From: JAUYIV01 sp040882645
GTDB taxonomy: Bacteria; Actinomycetota; Acidimicrobiia; Spongiisociales; UBA11373
DNA: 64,000 nucleotides
Direction of reading: 5' to 3'
Assembly (NCBI GenBank): GCA_040882645.1
Contig: JBBEAX010000038.1
Location: forward strand, 55,769-119,768
Shown here: piece after piece, positions 1 to 8,065 of the stretch
How positions within the stretch are numbered: the first letter of the stretch is position 1
Layout: every line of letters starts with the position of its first letter
The notes under the pieces: model-generated
Databases searched by the model: none
Seen by the model: only the letters and a program-made list of their open reading frames with translations
Told to the model about the DNA's origin: nothing
Made by a program: the position numbers and the translations under genes

Positions 1-2
1 TC

Positions 3-593
3 ATCCTCTTCGCCCAGGAGGACCTCGACCTCGAGACCGGGCTCTTCACCGGGGTGCTTCAGCCCGTCGCCGACTTCTTCGGCGCGAGCAGCGTCGCCGC
101 CTTCGTGTTCTCGCTGCTGCTCATGGCCGGCGCCGTCGGAGGAATCCTTGGGAGCGTGTTCGCCGCCAGGATCAGCAAGCGGCTGGGCAGCGGGCCCTCG
201 CTGTATCTGACCATGGCAGGCGGCGCCGCCTCCGCTCTGGTGATCGGGCTCACCAGCCGTTGGTGGGTGGTGTGGCTGATGTTCGCCATCTCGACGCTGC
301 TGGCGTTGCTGTGGAACGTGATCACGGTGTCGCTCCGGCAGACGATCATCCCCGACGAACTGCTCGGCCGGGTGAACAGCGTGTACCGGTTCTTCGGCTG
401 GGGGATGATGCCCATCGGCTCGCTGCTCGGCGGCGTGATCGTTGCGGTGTTCACCCCGCTCGTGGGTAGGTCCGATGCCCTCCGCTGGCCGTTCTTCGCG
501 GTGGCGATCATCAACGTGATGCTGTTGGTGTACGCCATCCCCCGCCTGACCACAGACAAGATCGAAGGGGCGCGGGCAGAGGCGAAGAAGTAG
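3..593 (+). CDS. MFS transporter, C-terminal part (cut by left edge)
   Basis: The reading frame is open to the left edge, so this is the last 196 residues or so of a longer protein. It is predicted to export small molecules by proton antiport across the cytoplasmic membrane. At least four hydrophobic spans are visible. The segment RQTIIPDELLGRVNS resembles the cytoplasmic loop of the MFS_3/EntS-type drug and siderophore exporter branch. The tail after the last span is short and charged (KIEGARAEAKK). The substrate cannot be told from this fragment. The next gene lies about 195 bases downstream beyond a repeat tract, so a shared transcript is uncertain. Confidence 0.85.
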   Translation: MLFAQEDLDLETGLFTGVLQPVADFFGASSVAAFVFSLLLMAGAVGGILGSVFAARISKRLGSGPSLYLTMAGGAASALVIGLTSRWWVVWLMFAISTLLALLWNVITVSLRQTIIPDELLGRVNSVYRFFGWGMMPIGSLLGGVIVAVFTPLVGRSDALRWPFFAVAIINVMLLVYAIPRLTTDKIEGARAEAKK

Positions 594-787
594 CGCCCTC
601 AACCGGGTAATCCGTGCCAGACCGCCGCACGGCCCCTTCGTCACCGCCCTTCGGGCGGTGCCACCTCCCCCTGCGGGGGAGGAAACGCCGTCCTACGAAT
701 TGCGAATTGCGAATTGCGGCCGAGCGAAGCGAGGTAGGGTCACCAAGGGCTTCTCGCTATCGCCCCGAAGCAATTTCAGAATCACGA
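594..787. repeat. intergenic heptad-repeat tract (GAATTGC type)
   Basis: From 696 to 717 the 7-base word CGAATTG is repeated three times in phase. It is followed at 718-734 by GGCCGAGCGAAGCGAGG, whose reverse complement recurs twice downstream (2778-2794 and 2822-2838). The open frame running through this region into the next gene is not a convincing protein. A GC-rich hairpin-capable stretch also lies near 650-680. I see no gene here. Confidence 0.75.
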
Positions 788-1489
788 ATGATGCCCTGGC
801 TCCTCATTTCAGACGCCGATGACACCCTGCTCGGTGACCCCGCTGGCCTGCGCACTCTGACCTCGCACCTGGCCCACCACCGCAACGTCGCGGTGGTGGT
901 CAACTCCAGTCGGCCGGTGAAGAGCGTTGCCGCTTCATTCGTTCCTATCAAGGGCTTCCGTCCGCAAGGATTCATCGGGGCCCTCGGGACCGAAGTGGAC
1001 GTCGCGGGACGCCGGGCACTCGGGTGGGGGTCGAGGTTCGGCCACTGGGATCGTCAGCTCATTCATGACACGCTGGCCGGGCTGGGGTTTCAGCCACACA
1101 TCGACGAGTACCAGGGTTCCCACAAGGTCAGCTTCACCGTTCCACCCGAGCAATGGGCCGACGCCCGGCGAGCCGTCTTCGCCACGCGGCTCGCCATCCG
1201 CATCATCGAATCGGTTCCCTCCAATTTCGATGTGCTGCCGCGCGCTGCGGGCAAGGCTGCGGCTGCGCGCTACGCCGCCCGCCGCCTCGGTGTCCCCCTC
1301 CACCGGGTGGTCACAGCCGGCGACTCCGCCAACGATTGGGACCTTCTGCGGGTCGGATTCGGGGTGGCAGTGGGCAATGCTCGCTTCGAGCTGCTGCGAA
1401 GGGTGCAGGACACGTCTGTGTATCTGGCGCGCCACCAACGAGCGCTCGGCGTCCTCGAGGGGCTCACCGTTGCCGGAGCATTCAGATGA
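788..1489 (+). CDS. HAD phosphatase of the sucrose/mannosylfructose-phosphate phosphatase family
   Basis: This predicted cytosolic HAD phosphatase removes phosphate from the product of the glycosyltransferase encoded next to it. Motif I is DADDT at residues 9-13 (DxDxT), and a late GDSANDWDLL segment near residue 180 supplies the conserved acidic metal-binding pair. Both are typical of the S6PP family (Pfam S6PP). The start at 788 was chosen because everything upstream in frame is repeat-derived. At 233 residues it is near family size. Its stop overlaps the next start (ATGA at 1486), so the two are translationally coupled. Sucrose-phosphate or mannosylfructose-phosphate are both possible substrates. 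Confidence 0.8.
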   Translation: MMPWLLISDADDTLLGDPAGLRTLTSHLAHHRNVAVVVNSSRPVKSVAASFVPIKGFRPQGFIGALGTEVDVAGRRALGWGSRFGHWDRQLIHDTLAGLGFQPHIDEYQGSHKVSFTVPPEQWADARRAVFATRLAIRIIESVPSNFDVLPRAAGKAAAARYAARRLGVPLHRVVTAGDSANDWDLLRVGFGVAVGNARFELLRRVQDTSVYLARHQRALGVLEGLTVAGAFR

Positions 1490-2772
1490 ATCTCGAATCT
1501 CGCATCCTGATGCTGTCACTCCACGGGTATGTGGGGGCGGAACCAGAGCTGGGGCTGCCCGACACCGGGGGACAGGTGGTGTTCGTCCTCCGCCTCGCCG
1601 AGCGGCTGGCCGAGATGGGCTACGACGTCGACATCGTCACCCGGAGATTCGAAGATCAGCCCGAGATGGATGAGATGAGCCCGCGCCTGCGGGTGTGGCG
1701 GATCCCCTTCGGCGGCCCTGACTTCATCCGCAAGGAAGACATGCACGACCACCTGGGTGAGTTCGTCACCGAGTTCCTTCGCCGATCCGACGAACTGAAG
1801 CGCCGTTACGCCATCGTCTCCTCGCACTATTGGGACGCCGGGTGGGCCGGGCAGCGCGTTGCCGAGGAGATGGACATCCCCCATGTCCACACGCCGCACT
1901 CGCTGGGTTCGTGGAAGCGCAAGGACATGAAGGGCGACGTTCAGCAGATCGAAACCGACTACCGATTCGCCGAGAGGATCGAAAAGGAGTTCCTGGTCTA
2001 CCGACGGTGCGAACAGGTGATCGCCACCACTCCCCAGCAGCTGTCGATCCTCGGCGAGGACTACGAGGTACCCGAACGTCACGTGACAATGATTCCTCCG
2101 GGGATCGACGAGAGGACCTATACCCCGGTGCCGCGGGCAAATGTGGCCCGGCTCCGCAAGGAACTCGGGTTCAGGAAGCACGACGTCTACACCATCGGAC
2201 GGGCGGCAGCGAACAAGGGCTACGACCTGCTGATCAAGGCGCTGCCCACGCTGCGTGATGCCGTCGGCGACGCCCGGCTAATGCTCGCCATCGGGGCCGA
2301 CTCGGCCACCGACAAGGGCCGGGTCACGCGGTGGCAGAAACTCGCCGCCGACCTTGGGGTTGCCGACCACATCAACTGGCTCGGGTATATCGCCGACGAC
2401 AAGATGGCCGATCACTATCGCGCCGCGCCGGTGTTCGCCCTGCCGTCACGGTACGAGCCATTCGGAATGACCGCGGTCGAAGCGATGGCCTGCGGCACCG
2501 CCTGTGTCGCCACCGTCCATGGGGGCCTCGAAGAAATGTTCGACTTCGGCAGCCAGGCCCTCTTCGCCGACCCGAAGCGCCCCCAGGAATTCGGAGTGAT
2601 GCTCAGCATGCCGCTGCGATATCCCCGCCTCCAGGAGCGTCTCGCTATCGACGGCGCTCGCTGGGCCCGCCGTACCTTCGGCTGGCGCCGCATCGCCCGA
2701 CGCACCGTCGAAGTGCTGGAGCAAGCGGCGCAAAGCCACAGCGACGAGCCAGGCTTGTCGACTGGGGGGTAG
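1486..2772 (+). CDS. GT4 glycosyltransferase, sucrose-phosphate/mannosylfructose-phosphate synthase type
   Basis: This enzyme is predicted to transfer a sugar from a nucleotide donor to fructose-6-phosphate, making a phosphorylated disaccharide for the upstream phosphatase. The N-terminal HGYVGAE...DTGGQVVFVL region matches the fructose-6-phosphate side of SPS/MFPS enzymes. IVTRRFE, the PFGGPDFIRKE segment and HYWDAGWAG also fit. The C-terminal half carries the GT-B donor site (SRYEPFGMTAVEAMACGTACVAT). It has 428 residues. The start ATG overlaps the phosphatase stop. A synthase plus phosphatase pair is known for making the compatible solutes sucrose and mannosylfructose; which one applies here needs an alignment of the donor site. 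Confidence 0.82.
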   Translation: MNLESRILMLSLHGYVGAEPELGLPDTGGQVVFVLRLAERLAEMGYDVDIVTRRFEDQPEMDEMSPRLRVWRIPFGGPDFIRKEDMHDHLGEFVTEFLRRSDELKRRYAIVSSHYWDAGWAGQRVAEEMDIPHVHTPHSLGSWKRKDMKGDVQQIETDYRFAERIEKEFLVYRRCEQVIATTPQQLSILGEDYEVPERHVTMIPPGIDERTYTPVPRANVARLRKELGFRKHDVYTIGRAAANKGYDLLIKALPTLRDAVGDARLMLAIGADSATDKGRVTRWQKLAADLGVADHINWLGYIADDKMADHYRAAPVFALPSRYEPFGMTAVEAMACGTACVATVHGGLEEMFDFGSQALFADPKRPQEFGVMLSMPLRYPRLQERLAIDGARWARRTFGWRRIARRTVEVLEQAAQSHSDEPGLSTGG

Positions 2773-2900
2773 TTGGGCCTCGCTTCGCTCGGCCCGCAAT
2801 TGGCAATTGGTAGGAGGGAGGCCTCGCTTCGCTCGGCCGATGGCAGCTCGCGCGGGTTCTCGCGGGCAGCGGGCTGCGGGTAGCGGGTTCCCCGGCTCGC
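2773..2900. repeat. intergenic heptad tract with two copies of a 17-bp word
   Basis: CCTCGCTTCGCTCGGCC occurs at 2778-2794 and 2822-2838. GCAATTG is repeated in tandem at 2796-2809. The 17-bp word is the reverse complement of the one at 718-734. Together with the tract at 594-787 these flank the synthase-phosphatase operon. The region separates convergent genes, but no standard T-tailed terminator is visible. Confidence 0.7.
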
Positions 2901-3536
2901 CTACGGCGAGCCAGGAAACCTCACTCCGCAGGAGTGGTCGGGACAGTAGCCATTGGGGTTCTTCTCGAGGTACTGCTGGTGGTAGCCCTCGGCGTAGTAG
3001 AAGTCGCCCAGTGGCTGGATCTCTGTGGTGATCTCGCCGAAGCCTGACTTCTTCAGCTCGGCCTGGAACATGTCCCGGCTGCGCTTGGCGGCGTCGGCCT
3101 GCTCGTCCGAGTGGGTATAGATCGCCGAGCGGTACTGGGTCCCGCGGTCGGCGCCCTGGCGCATGCCCTGCGTGGGGTCGTGGTTCTCCCAGAACAGCCG
3201 GAGCACCGCGTCGAAGGAGATCTGATTCGGATCGAAGGCGACCAGCGCTACTTCGGTGTGGCCGGTCAGCGCCGAGCACACCTCTTCATAGGTGGGGTTG
3301 GGGGTGAACCCGCCGGCGTACCCGACTGCAGTGCTGTAGACCCCCGGCGTCTCCCAGAACAGCTTCTCGGCCCCCCAGAAGCACCCCATCCCGAACACCG
3401 CCGTCTCGACCCCATCGGGGAAGGGCGGATGGATCGGGTTGCCGTTGACGAAATGGGTGTCGGTGGTGGGAATCGCCGCCGGGCGACCCTCGAGAGCGTC
3501 GGACGGCGAGATCATTTGTGACTTGTGACCGAACAT
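2901..3536 (-). CDS. msrA: peptide methionine sulfoxide reductase A
   Basis: MsrA reduces methionine-S-sulfoxide in oxidised proteins, acting in the cytosol with thioredoxin-type reductants. The catalytic GCFWGAEKLF motif is clear, followed by the family segments GYAGG, ALTGHTEVALV, FWENHDPTQ and GTQYRSAIY. A C-terminal cysteine (DHSCG) could be a resolving residue. At 211 residues it is normal for the family. The first 20 or so residues are variable, so the start could be the internal Met near 3515. The gene stands alone between two repeat tracts. No msrB is in the window. Confidence 0.96.
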   Translation of the reverse strand: MFGHKSQMISPSDALEGRPAAIPTTDTHFVNGNPIHPPFPDGVETAVFGMGCFWGAEKLFWETPGVYSTAVGYAGGFTPNPTYEEVCSALTGHTEVALVAFDPNQISFDAVLRLFWENHDPTQGMRQGADRGTQYRSAIYTHSDEQADAAKRSRDMFQAELKKSGFGEITTEIQPLGDFYYAEGYHQQYLEKNPNGYCPDHSCGVRFPGSP

Positions 3537-3580
3537 GGTGATCAGAACGGTAGAGGGCTTGGCGGTGTTCCCGTAGAAGG

Positions 3581-3674
3581 GTCAAGAATCAAGAGCCAGG
3601 ACCTGACCCGAATCGGCTCCTGCTCGTTCTTGAACCTGAATCTTGAGTCTTGACTCTTGGCTCTTGATTCTCAG
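3581..3674. repeat. inverted heptad tract (TCAAGAA / TTCTTGA)
   Basis: The left arm GTCAAGAATCAAGAGCC at 3581-3597 faces a right arm built from TCTTGAN words at 3641-3671. Fourteen bases (3585-3598 against 3658-3671) are perfectly complementary. The right arm reaches the stop codon of the HAD gene, so a transcript leaving that gene would end in this hairpin. The same word family occurs at 10736 and 43446. Confidence 0.75.
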
Positions 3675-4447
3675 CTTCGCCTTTTCCGCATTAGTCCCCA
3701 GGCGATGGCGGCTCCGATCACGGCGGCGACGGTGGCCCCGGAGATGAGCGGCACGGGGCGGGTGAGGCGCTTGGTCAGGCTCACCTGGCGCTGGAACTGG
3801 AGAATCGGCCATCCTCGTTGCTCGGCGATGGTGCGCAGTTCCTTCTCGGGGTTGACTGCATGGGGGTTCCCGACGAGCTCGAGCAAGGGAAGATCGGTAA
3901 TGCTGTCCGAATAGGCGAACGAATCGGCCAGGTCGATGCCCTGCTCATCGGCCACCGCCTGCACTGCCTTGGCCTTCTCGGCGCCGTAGGCATGCAACTC
4001 GACCTCACCGGTATAGAGGCCGTTCTCGTCGACCCGGGCCTGGGTGGCGATGACATCCTCGACGCCGATGTACCTCGACAGCGGATGCACCACTTCATAC
4101 GGGCTGGCGGAGACGATGAATACCTTTCGCCCCTCCCGTATGTGCTCGTCGATGAGGAAGAGTGCTTCGGCATAGACGATTGGGGCGACGACCTCCTCGA
4201 GCGCTTCCTCGACGATGCGTTCGACCTCGGCCCGGTCCCACCCCTTGATGAGGCGGAGCATGGCGTCGCGGGCCTTTTCCAATTGGTCTTCGTCGGCCCC
4301 GAACAGCATGTACATCAACTGGCCCATGGCGGCGCGCGCCAGCACCCGTCGCCCCAGCATCCCGGCCCGGTAGAGGTGCCCGGTGAAGGCGAGGGTCGAA
4401 GACCGAGCGATGACGGTCTTGTCAAGATCGAAGAAGGCGGCGCGCAT
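3671..4447 (-). CDS. HAD-IB family hydrolase with C-terminal membrane anchor
   Basis: This is a phosphoserine-phosphatase-like HAD subfamily IB protein. The N-terminal FFDLDKTVI gives the DxDxT-type nucleophile motif, VSASPYE gives motif II, and SDSITDLPLLE supplies the final acidic motif. After the hydrolase fold comes one hydrophobic span (VPLISGATVAAVIGAAIAWG) and a basic tail, so it is probably tethered to the inner face of the membrane. Its 258 residues fit the family. In Mycobacterium an equivalent gene also lies divergent to the Ssd/Tad cluster, as here. The substrate is unknown. The longer open frame upstream of 4447 is a shadow. Confidence 0.85.
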   Translation of the reverse strand: MRAAFFDLDKTVIARSSTLAFTGHLYRAGMLGRRVLARAAMGQLMYMLFGADEDQLEKARDAMLRLIKGWDRAEVERIVEEALEEVVAPIVYAEALFLIDEHIREGRKVFIVSASPYEVVHPLSRYIGVEDVIATQARVDENGLYTGEVELHAYGAEKAKAVQAVADEQGIDLADSFAYSDSITDLPLLELVGNPHAVNPEKELRTIAEQRGWPILQFQRQVSLTKRLTRPVPLISGATVAAVIGAAIAWGLMRKRRS

Positions 4448-4460
4448 GGTCAGGAGGGAA

Positions 4461-4466
4461 AGTCTA
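4461..4466 (-). promoter_or_regulatory. -10 box (TAGACT) of the HAD-IB gene
   Basis: TAGACT read on the minus strand ends 13 bases before the ATG at 4447. It fits the TANNNT -10 form seen at many starts in this window. No clear -35 is visible. Confidence 0.45.
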
Positions 4467-4494
4467 CGGGTGGATGAGGGGTGAAGGTCGCCCC

Positions 4495-4572
4495 GCGATG
4501 CGCAATGAGCAATGCGCAATGAGCAACCCGGTTCGGAATCGCGCCTCGCGTCTCGCGTCTCGCGCATCGCGC
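4495..4572. repeat. two heptad tracts in the divergent HAD/Tad intergenic region
   Basis: GCAATGN-type words repeat five times in 7-base phase from 4495 to 4529. GCGTCTC-type words then repeat from 4541 to 4572. The two words differ but keep the same period. The tracts sit between the divergent promoters of the HAD gene and the Tad operon. No coding potential is seen. Confidence 0.75.
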
Positions 4573-4639
4573 CGAACAGCCCCCTTGAGTCCGGGAGGCT
4601 GCGCGCGTACGTTGCCGGCCCCACCAAGGAGCCGATCAC

Positions 4640-5197
4640 TTGTTTCCGGCGCTGGCTGTCTGGACGCCGGAGGACGGTCTGCTCGGTGCGCTCGCCCCGC
4701 TCGGCCTGGCGCTCGCTGCCGACGACGCGGTGGTGGTCGATCTCGATCCCCTTGGGCCGAGGTATCCGGGCGACCGGTCTCTGGCCGACCTGGTGCGAGA
4801 CGGGGTGCGCAAGGATGACCTGACGCCGCGCCGGGGGATCGGAGTGCTGCGCAATGGCGGGGTGGCGCCGCTCGATGCGAGGCCCGTCGTCGAAGCCCTG
4901 CTCGCTCATCTTCCGCGACTGGTGCTTCGCCTGCCGCCCCGGCCCGTTCCGGCGGGGCTCCCCATGCCGGTGGTCCCTGTGAGGCTGCTGCTGCCCGGGT
5001 CGCTGTTCGCTCCGCAGGGGGGGCCAGCCGTGTTCCAGACGACCCCGTCGTTCGCCAGATTGCCGGGGGTCGGGGTACGCCTTCCGGTTCCCCACCCGGC
5101 GACGGTGAGGCTTCTCCTCGAGGGCCGCCGTCCTCCGGCGAAGGATCGCTGGGTCCGCGCGTGGCGCAGCGCCTGGAGGCTTCCGTGGCAGCCGTGA
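4640..5197 (+). CDS. small protein at the Ssd/CpaE position of the Tad operon, lacking a P-loop
   Basis: I do not recognise this 185-residue protein with certainty. It starts at TTG with a strong Shine-Dalgarno sequence (AAGGAG at 4626-4631, 8 bases upstream) and overlaps tadA by 37 bases. In mycobacteria and streptomycetes this position is held by a MinD/CpaE-like septum-site protein. The fragment VVVDLDPLG followed by SLADLV resembles the second strand region of such ATPases. However, no GKGGxGK(T/S) motif is present, and the rest is Pro- and Arg-rich. It may be a degenerate, non-ATP-binding relative that helps place or start the pilus machine. That is inference from position. Confidence 0.6.
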   Translation: MFPALAVWTPEDGLLGALAPLGLALAADDAVVVDLDPLGPRYPGDRSLADLVRDGVRKDDLTPRRGIGVLRNGGVAPLDARPVVEALLAHLPRLVLRLPPRPVPAGLPMPVVPVRLLLPGSLFAPQGGPAVFQTTPSFARLPGVGVRLPVPHPATVRLLLEGRRPPAKDRWVRAWRSAWRLPWQP

Positions 5198-6240
5198 ATC
5201 GGATCGTCGATCGTTTGCTGCGATCGGAAGTGCCATTGCGTCGGGTCGAGGTGGGCCGCGCGGCGCGGCGCATCGCCGCCGACGAAGCGCCCCTCGACCC
5301 GGGAGCCGCCGCGGCGGCCACCGCCGAACTGGTCGGATTGGGTGTCCTCGAACCGCTGCTGGCCGACGGATCGGTGAGCGACATCCTCGTCAACGGTCCC
5401 GACGAGGTATGGCTGGAACGCCACGGGGTTCTGGAGCGCGCCGGAGTCTCGTTCTCCGGCCCTGAGGCCATCGTCGCCGCGGTCGAGCGGGTGATCGCTC
5501 CGCTGGGACTCCGCCTCGACCGAGCTTCGCCCGCGGTCGACGCCCGACTCCCGGACGGATCGAGGCTCCACGCGGTGATTCCGCCGGCGGCGGTCGATGG
5601 GCCGGTGGTGGCGATCCGTCGGTTCGTATCGGTGGTGACCACGCTGGACGACGCAATTCGCGTCGGCGCCATCGACGAGACAGGGGCCCAGATCCTTCGG
5701 GACGCGGTGACGGGCCGGACGAACCTCCTGGTCTCGGGTGGGACCGGCTCAGGCAAGACCACCCTGTTGAACGTGTTGTCTGCCGTCATCCCGGCAAACG
5801 AGCGGGTGGTGACCATCGAGGACGCCGCCGAGCTGCGCTTGTCTGGTCATGTGGTCCGGCTCGAGGCACGACCGCCCAATGCGGAGGGGGCGGGCGAGAT
5901 CACCTTGCGCTCCCTGGTGCGGCAGGCACTGCGGATGCGTCCCGATCGGATCGTGGTGGGCGAAGTCCGGGGTCCGGAAGCCTTCGACCTGGTCCAGGCA
6001 ATGAGCACCGGGCACGACGGGTCGATGGGCACGGTGCACGCCAACGGCCCGGAGGAGGCCCTGTGGAGGGTGGAGACGCTGGCCCTCACCGCCGATCGGA
6101 ACTTGCCAGCAGACGCGGTGCGGCAAATGCTGCGATCGGCCGTCGATCTGGTCATTCATCTCGAGCGCCGCGACGGAACGAGGCGGGTGGTCGAGATTGC
6201 GAGCGTGTCGGCGTCCGGTTTGGAGACGCGATGGCCGTGA
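5161..6240 (+). CDS. tadA: TadA/CpaF family secretion ATPase
   Basis: This is the cytoplasmic hexameric ATPase that powers assembly of a Tad/Flp pilus or related secretion apparatus. A GTG start gives 359 residues, short for TadA because the N-terminal extension is reduced. Walker A is GGTGSGKTT near residues 192-200 and Walker B is RIVVGEVRG near 262-270. A His box (GSMGTVHANG) follows and the Asp box is in TIEDAAELRL. It overlaps the upstream gene by 37 bases and tadB by 10 bases. It matches the position and size of the mycobacterial 'helicase/secretion neighbourhood' ATPase. Confidence 0.93.
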   Translation: MAQRLEASVAAVNRIVDRLLRSEVPLRRVEVGRAARRIAADEAPLDPGAAAAATAELVGLGVLEPLLADGSVSDILVNGPDEVWLERHGVLERAGVSFSGPEAIVAAVERVIAPLGLRLDRASPAVDARLPDGSRLHAVIPPAAVDGPVVAIRRFVSVVTTLDDAIRVGAIDETGAQILRDAVTGRTNLLVSGGTGSGKTTLLNVLSAVIPANERVVTIEDAAELRLSGHVVRLEARPPNAEGAGEITLRSLVRQALRMRPDRIVVGEVRGPEAFDLVQAMSTGHDGSMGTVHANGPEEALWRVETLALTADRNLPADAVRQMLRSAVDLVIHLERRDGTRRVVEIASVSASGLETRWP

Positions 6241-6899
6241 CGCTGGCCGTGCTGGGAGCGTTCGGCCTGGCGGGCGGGGTACCACTCGCCGCCGTCGGCG
6301 CCGGGATGGTGATGGCATGGCAGCCGGTACTGGGGATTGTCGGCCTGGGGGTGTGGGCGGCCCGAGGCCGTCAGGCGGGGCAGTTGCCAGGCCCTGACGA
6401 CGAGGCCGCATTCCTGCAGGGTCTCGCCGCCGAGTTGGCGGCGGGGTCGCCGCCGCGGGCCGCGCTGGTGTCGGCAGCCTCGCGGGCTCCGATACTCGAT
6501 CTTCGGCACGCGGTGCGCTTCGCTGGGGCCGGCCTCGACTCCGAACGGGTGGCCGGGGCCCTACGGGAGGCGCTTCCCACTCATGGTCGGCTGGCGGCGG
6601 CTGCCTGGACCCTGACTGCCACCGCGGGCGGTCCGGCCGCCGCTCTCTTCGAAGTGCTCGCAGTACGGGCCGCCGACGATGGAGCGCTGATCAGGGAACG
6701 GCGAGCGCTCACGGCCCAGGCCCGCGCTTCCGCCTGGGTGGTGGCTGGCCTTCCGATCGTCCTGCTGGCCGGACTGTTCGGTACCGGCCGGTTGAGCATC
6801 GCGTCTGATCAGGCGCTGGGGTTGGTCGTCGCGGTGGGAATCGCCCTTCAGGCGGCGGGGGTGGCGGTGGTCTGGACGATGCTGCGGAGGGCTACATGA
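6231..6899 (+). CDS. tadB: TadB-like inner-membrane platform protein
   Basis: Type II secretion F-domain platform protein of the Tad system, 222 residues. Two hydrophobic spans lie at the N-terminus (about residues 1-45) and two at the C-terminus (about residues 165-215). They flank a cytoplasmic helical domain that includes LVSAASRAP and LREALPTHGRL. The ATG at 6231 lies within the end of tadA. Its stop overlaps tadC by 4 bases (ATGA). It should form the membrane base that couples TadA to pilin assembly. Confidence 0.85.
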   Translation: MAVTLAVLGAFGLAGGVPLAAVGAGMVMAWQPVLGIVGLGVWAARGRQAGQLPGPDDEAAFLQGLAAELAAGSPPRAALVSAASRAPILDLRHAVRFAGAGLDSERVAGALREALPTHGRLAAAAWTLTATAGGPAAALFEVLAVRAADDGALIRERRALTAQARASAWVVAGLPIVLLAGLFGTGRLSIASDQALGLVVAVGIALQAAGVAVVWTMLRRAT

Positions 6900-7519
6900 T
6901 CGCGGTATCAGTGATCGGTACCGCCTGGTGGGTGGCCACCACGGTGGGGTGGCGGCGCCCCTGGCTCCTGGCCACCGTCAGCGGACTTCTCGTGCTCTCG
7001 CCGATGGTGGGGATGGCGGTCACGGCAGTCGCCGTCGCCCGCTACCGCTGGTTGCGGGCGCGGCGGGATGCCGCAATCGAGAGACAGGCCGAAGGCGATG
7101 TGGCGCTCCTCGCCGACCTCCTTGGCCTCGGGCTGACCGCCGGGCTGAGCCTGCGGGCCGCCATCGACATCGCCGCCCCCCAGGTCGCGGCTCCCGTCCA
7201 GGCCGACCTCGCTGCGATGTGTCGTCGGATCGATCGGGCGGGGTTGGCGGCGGGCCTCGCCGATACCAGCGGTCGCCTCGAGGGCCTTGCCCGGGTCGCG
7301 GCCGGCGCCGCCGTCAGCGGGGCGCCGCTCGCCCCCGCCGTCGCCGCGTTCTCCAAGGTACGCCGCCACGCAGATCATGCGACCCGGATGGAGCGCGCCC
7401 GCAGGCTGCCGGTACGGCTGCTGCTTCCGCTCGCACTGCTGATCCTGCCGGGCTTCGTGCTCCTCGCAGTCGGGCCGGCGGTTCTCCAGGGTCTGGCGCG
7501 TCTCGGTTCAACCCCATGA
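6896..7519 (+). CDS. tadC: TadC-like inner-membrane platform protein
   Basis: Second F-domain platform protein, 207 residues. It has N-terminal spans (about residues 1-50), a cytoplasmic helical domain with LLADLLGLGLTAGLSLRAAI and VSGAPLAPAVAAF, and a final hydrophobic span (LLLPLALLILPGFVLLAVGP). It probably pairs with TadB. It follows tadB with an ATGA overlap and leaves a 16-base gap to the pilin gene. Confidence 0.85.
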   Translation: MIAVSVIGTAWWVATTVGWRRPWLLATVSGLLVLSPMVGMAVTAVAVARYRWLRARRDAAIERQAEGDVALLADLLGLGLTAGLSLRAAIDIAAPQVAAPVQADLAAMCRRIDRAGLAAGLADTSGRLEGLARVAAGAAVSGAPLAPAVAAFSKVRRHADHATRMERARRLPVRLLLPLALLILPGFVLLAVGPAVLQGLARLGSTP

Positions 7520-7535
7520 GAGAAAGGTCGATCGA

Positions 7536-7703
7536 ATGAGAGATGAGTCTGGCCAGGCCACCGCGGAGTACGCCCTCGTCATCGTTGCCGCCGCCATCGT
7601 CGCCGTCGCCTTGATCTCGTGGGCGGCGGGATCCAATGCGCTGCCCTCCTTCTTCGATGCCGTGATCGACCGGGTGCGCGGCTTCGCCGGTGCCGGCGGA
7701 TGA
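7536..7703 (+). CDS. flp: Flp-type pilin (class IVb prepilin-like)
   Basis: A 55-residue protein, MRDESGQATAEYALVIV..., which is the expected major pilin. The Gly before QATAEY gives the prepilin cleavage site, with Glu at +5 and Tyr at +6 as in Flp pilins. A single hydrophobic helix (about residues 12-32) is followed by a short exposed tail ending GFAGAGG. An upstream AAAGG is weak as a ribosome site. The stop overlaps the tadE start (ATGA at 7700). No prepilin peptidase gene is in the window. Confidence 0.85.
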   Translation: MRDESGQATAEYALVIVAAAIVAVALISWAAGSNALPSFFDAVIDRVRGFAGAGG

Positions 7704-8065
7704 CGGCCGAGCGCGGCAGCGCCGCCGTGGAGTTCGCCCTCGTCTTGCCCCTTGTTCTTCTGGTGCTCCTCGCCGCGGTCGAAGTGGCGGTGGCGGCAAG
7801 GGTGCAGCTCGAGGTTTCCGGAGCGGCGCGTGAAGGTGCCCGTGAGGCAGCCACCACCCCCGAGCCGGAAAGGGCAGTGGCAGCCGTTCGGCGAGCGCTC
7901 GGCGGTGATGCCGGGGGTAGGGCGAGGGTGTCGGTGGTCCGGGAGCACCTGGTCGGAGGAACCGCCGAAGTAGTGGTGCGTCTGCGCCACCGCGTCGCTG
8001 GGCCATTGTTCGGGGGCTTCGACGTCACCCTCGTCGGGCGGGCGGTGATGCGGGTGGAACGGTGA
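7700..8065 (+). CDS. tadE: TadE-like pseudopilin
   Basis: A 121-residue TadE family protein. The N-terminal ERGSAAVEFALVLPLVLLVLLAAVEV is the standard TadE-like helix, with Glu inside the hydrophobic segment and short Gly-Ser spacing before it. The remaining 80 or so residues are outside the membrane and rich in Val and Arg. It is probably a minor pilin that primes or tips the pilus. It is coupled to flp upstream and to the next gene (GTGA overlap). Confidence 0.85.
   Translation: MTAERGSAAVEFALVLPLVLLVLLAAVEVAVAARVQLEVSGAAREGAREAATTPEPERAVAAVRRALGGDAGGRARVSVVREHLVGGTAEVVVRLRHRVAGPLFGGFDVTLVGRAVMRVER

Noticed and set aside
614..787. N-terminal extension of the HAD phosphatase
   Set aside because: It translates repeat DNA (for example NCELRIAAERSE) of the kind that gives spurious peptides.
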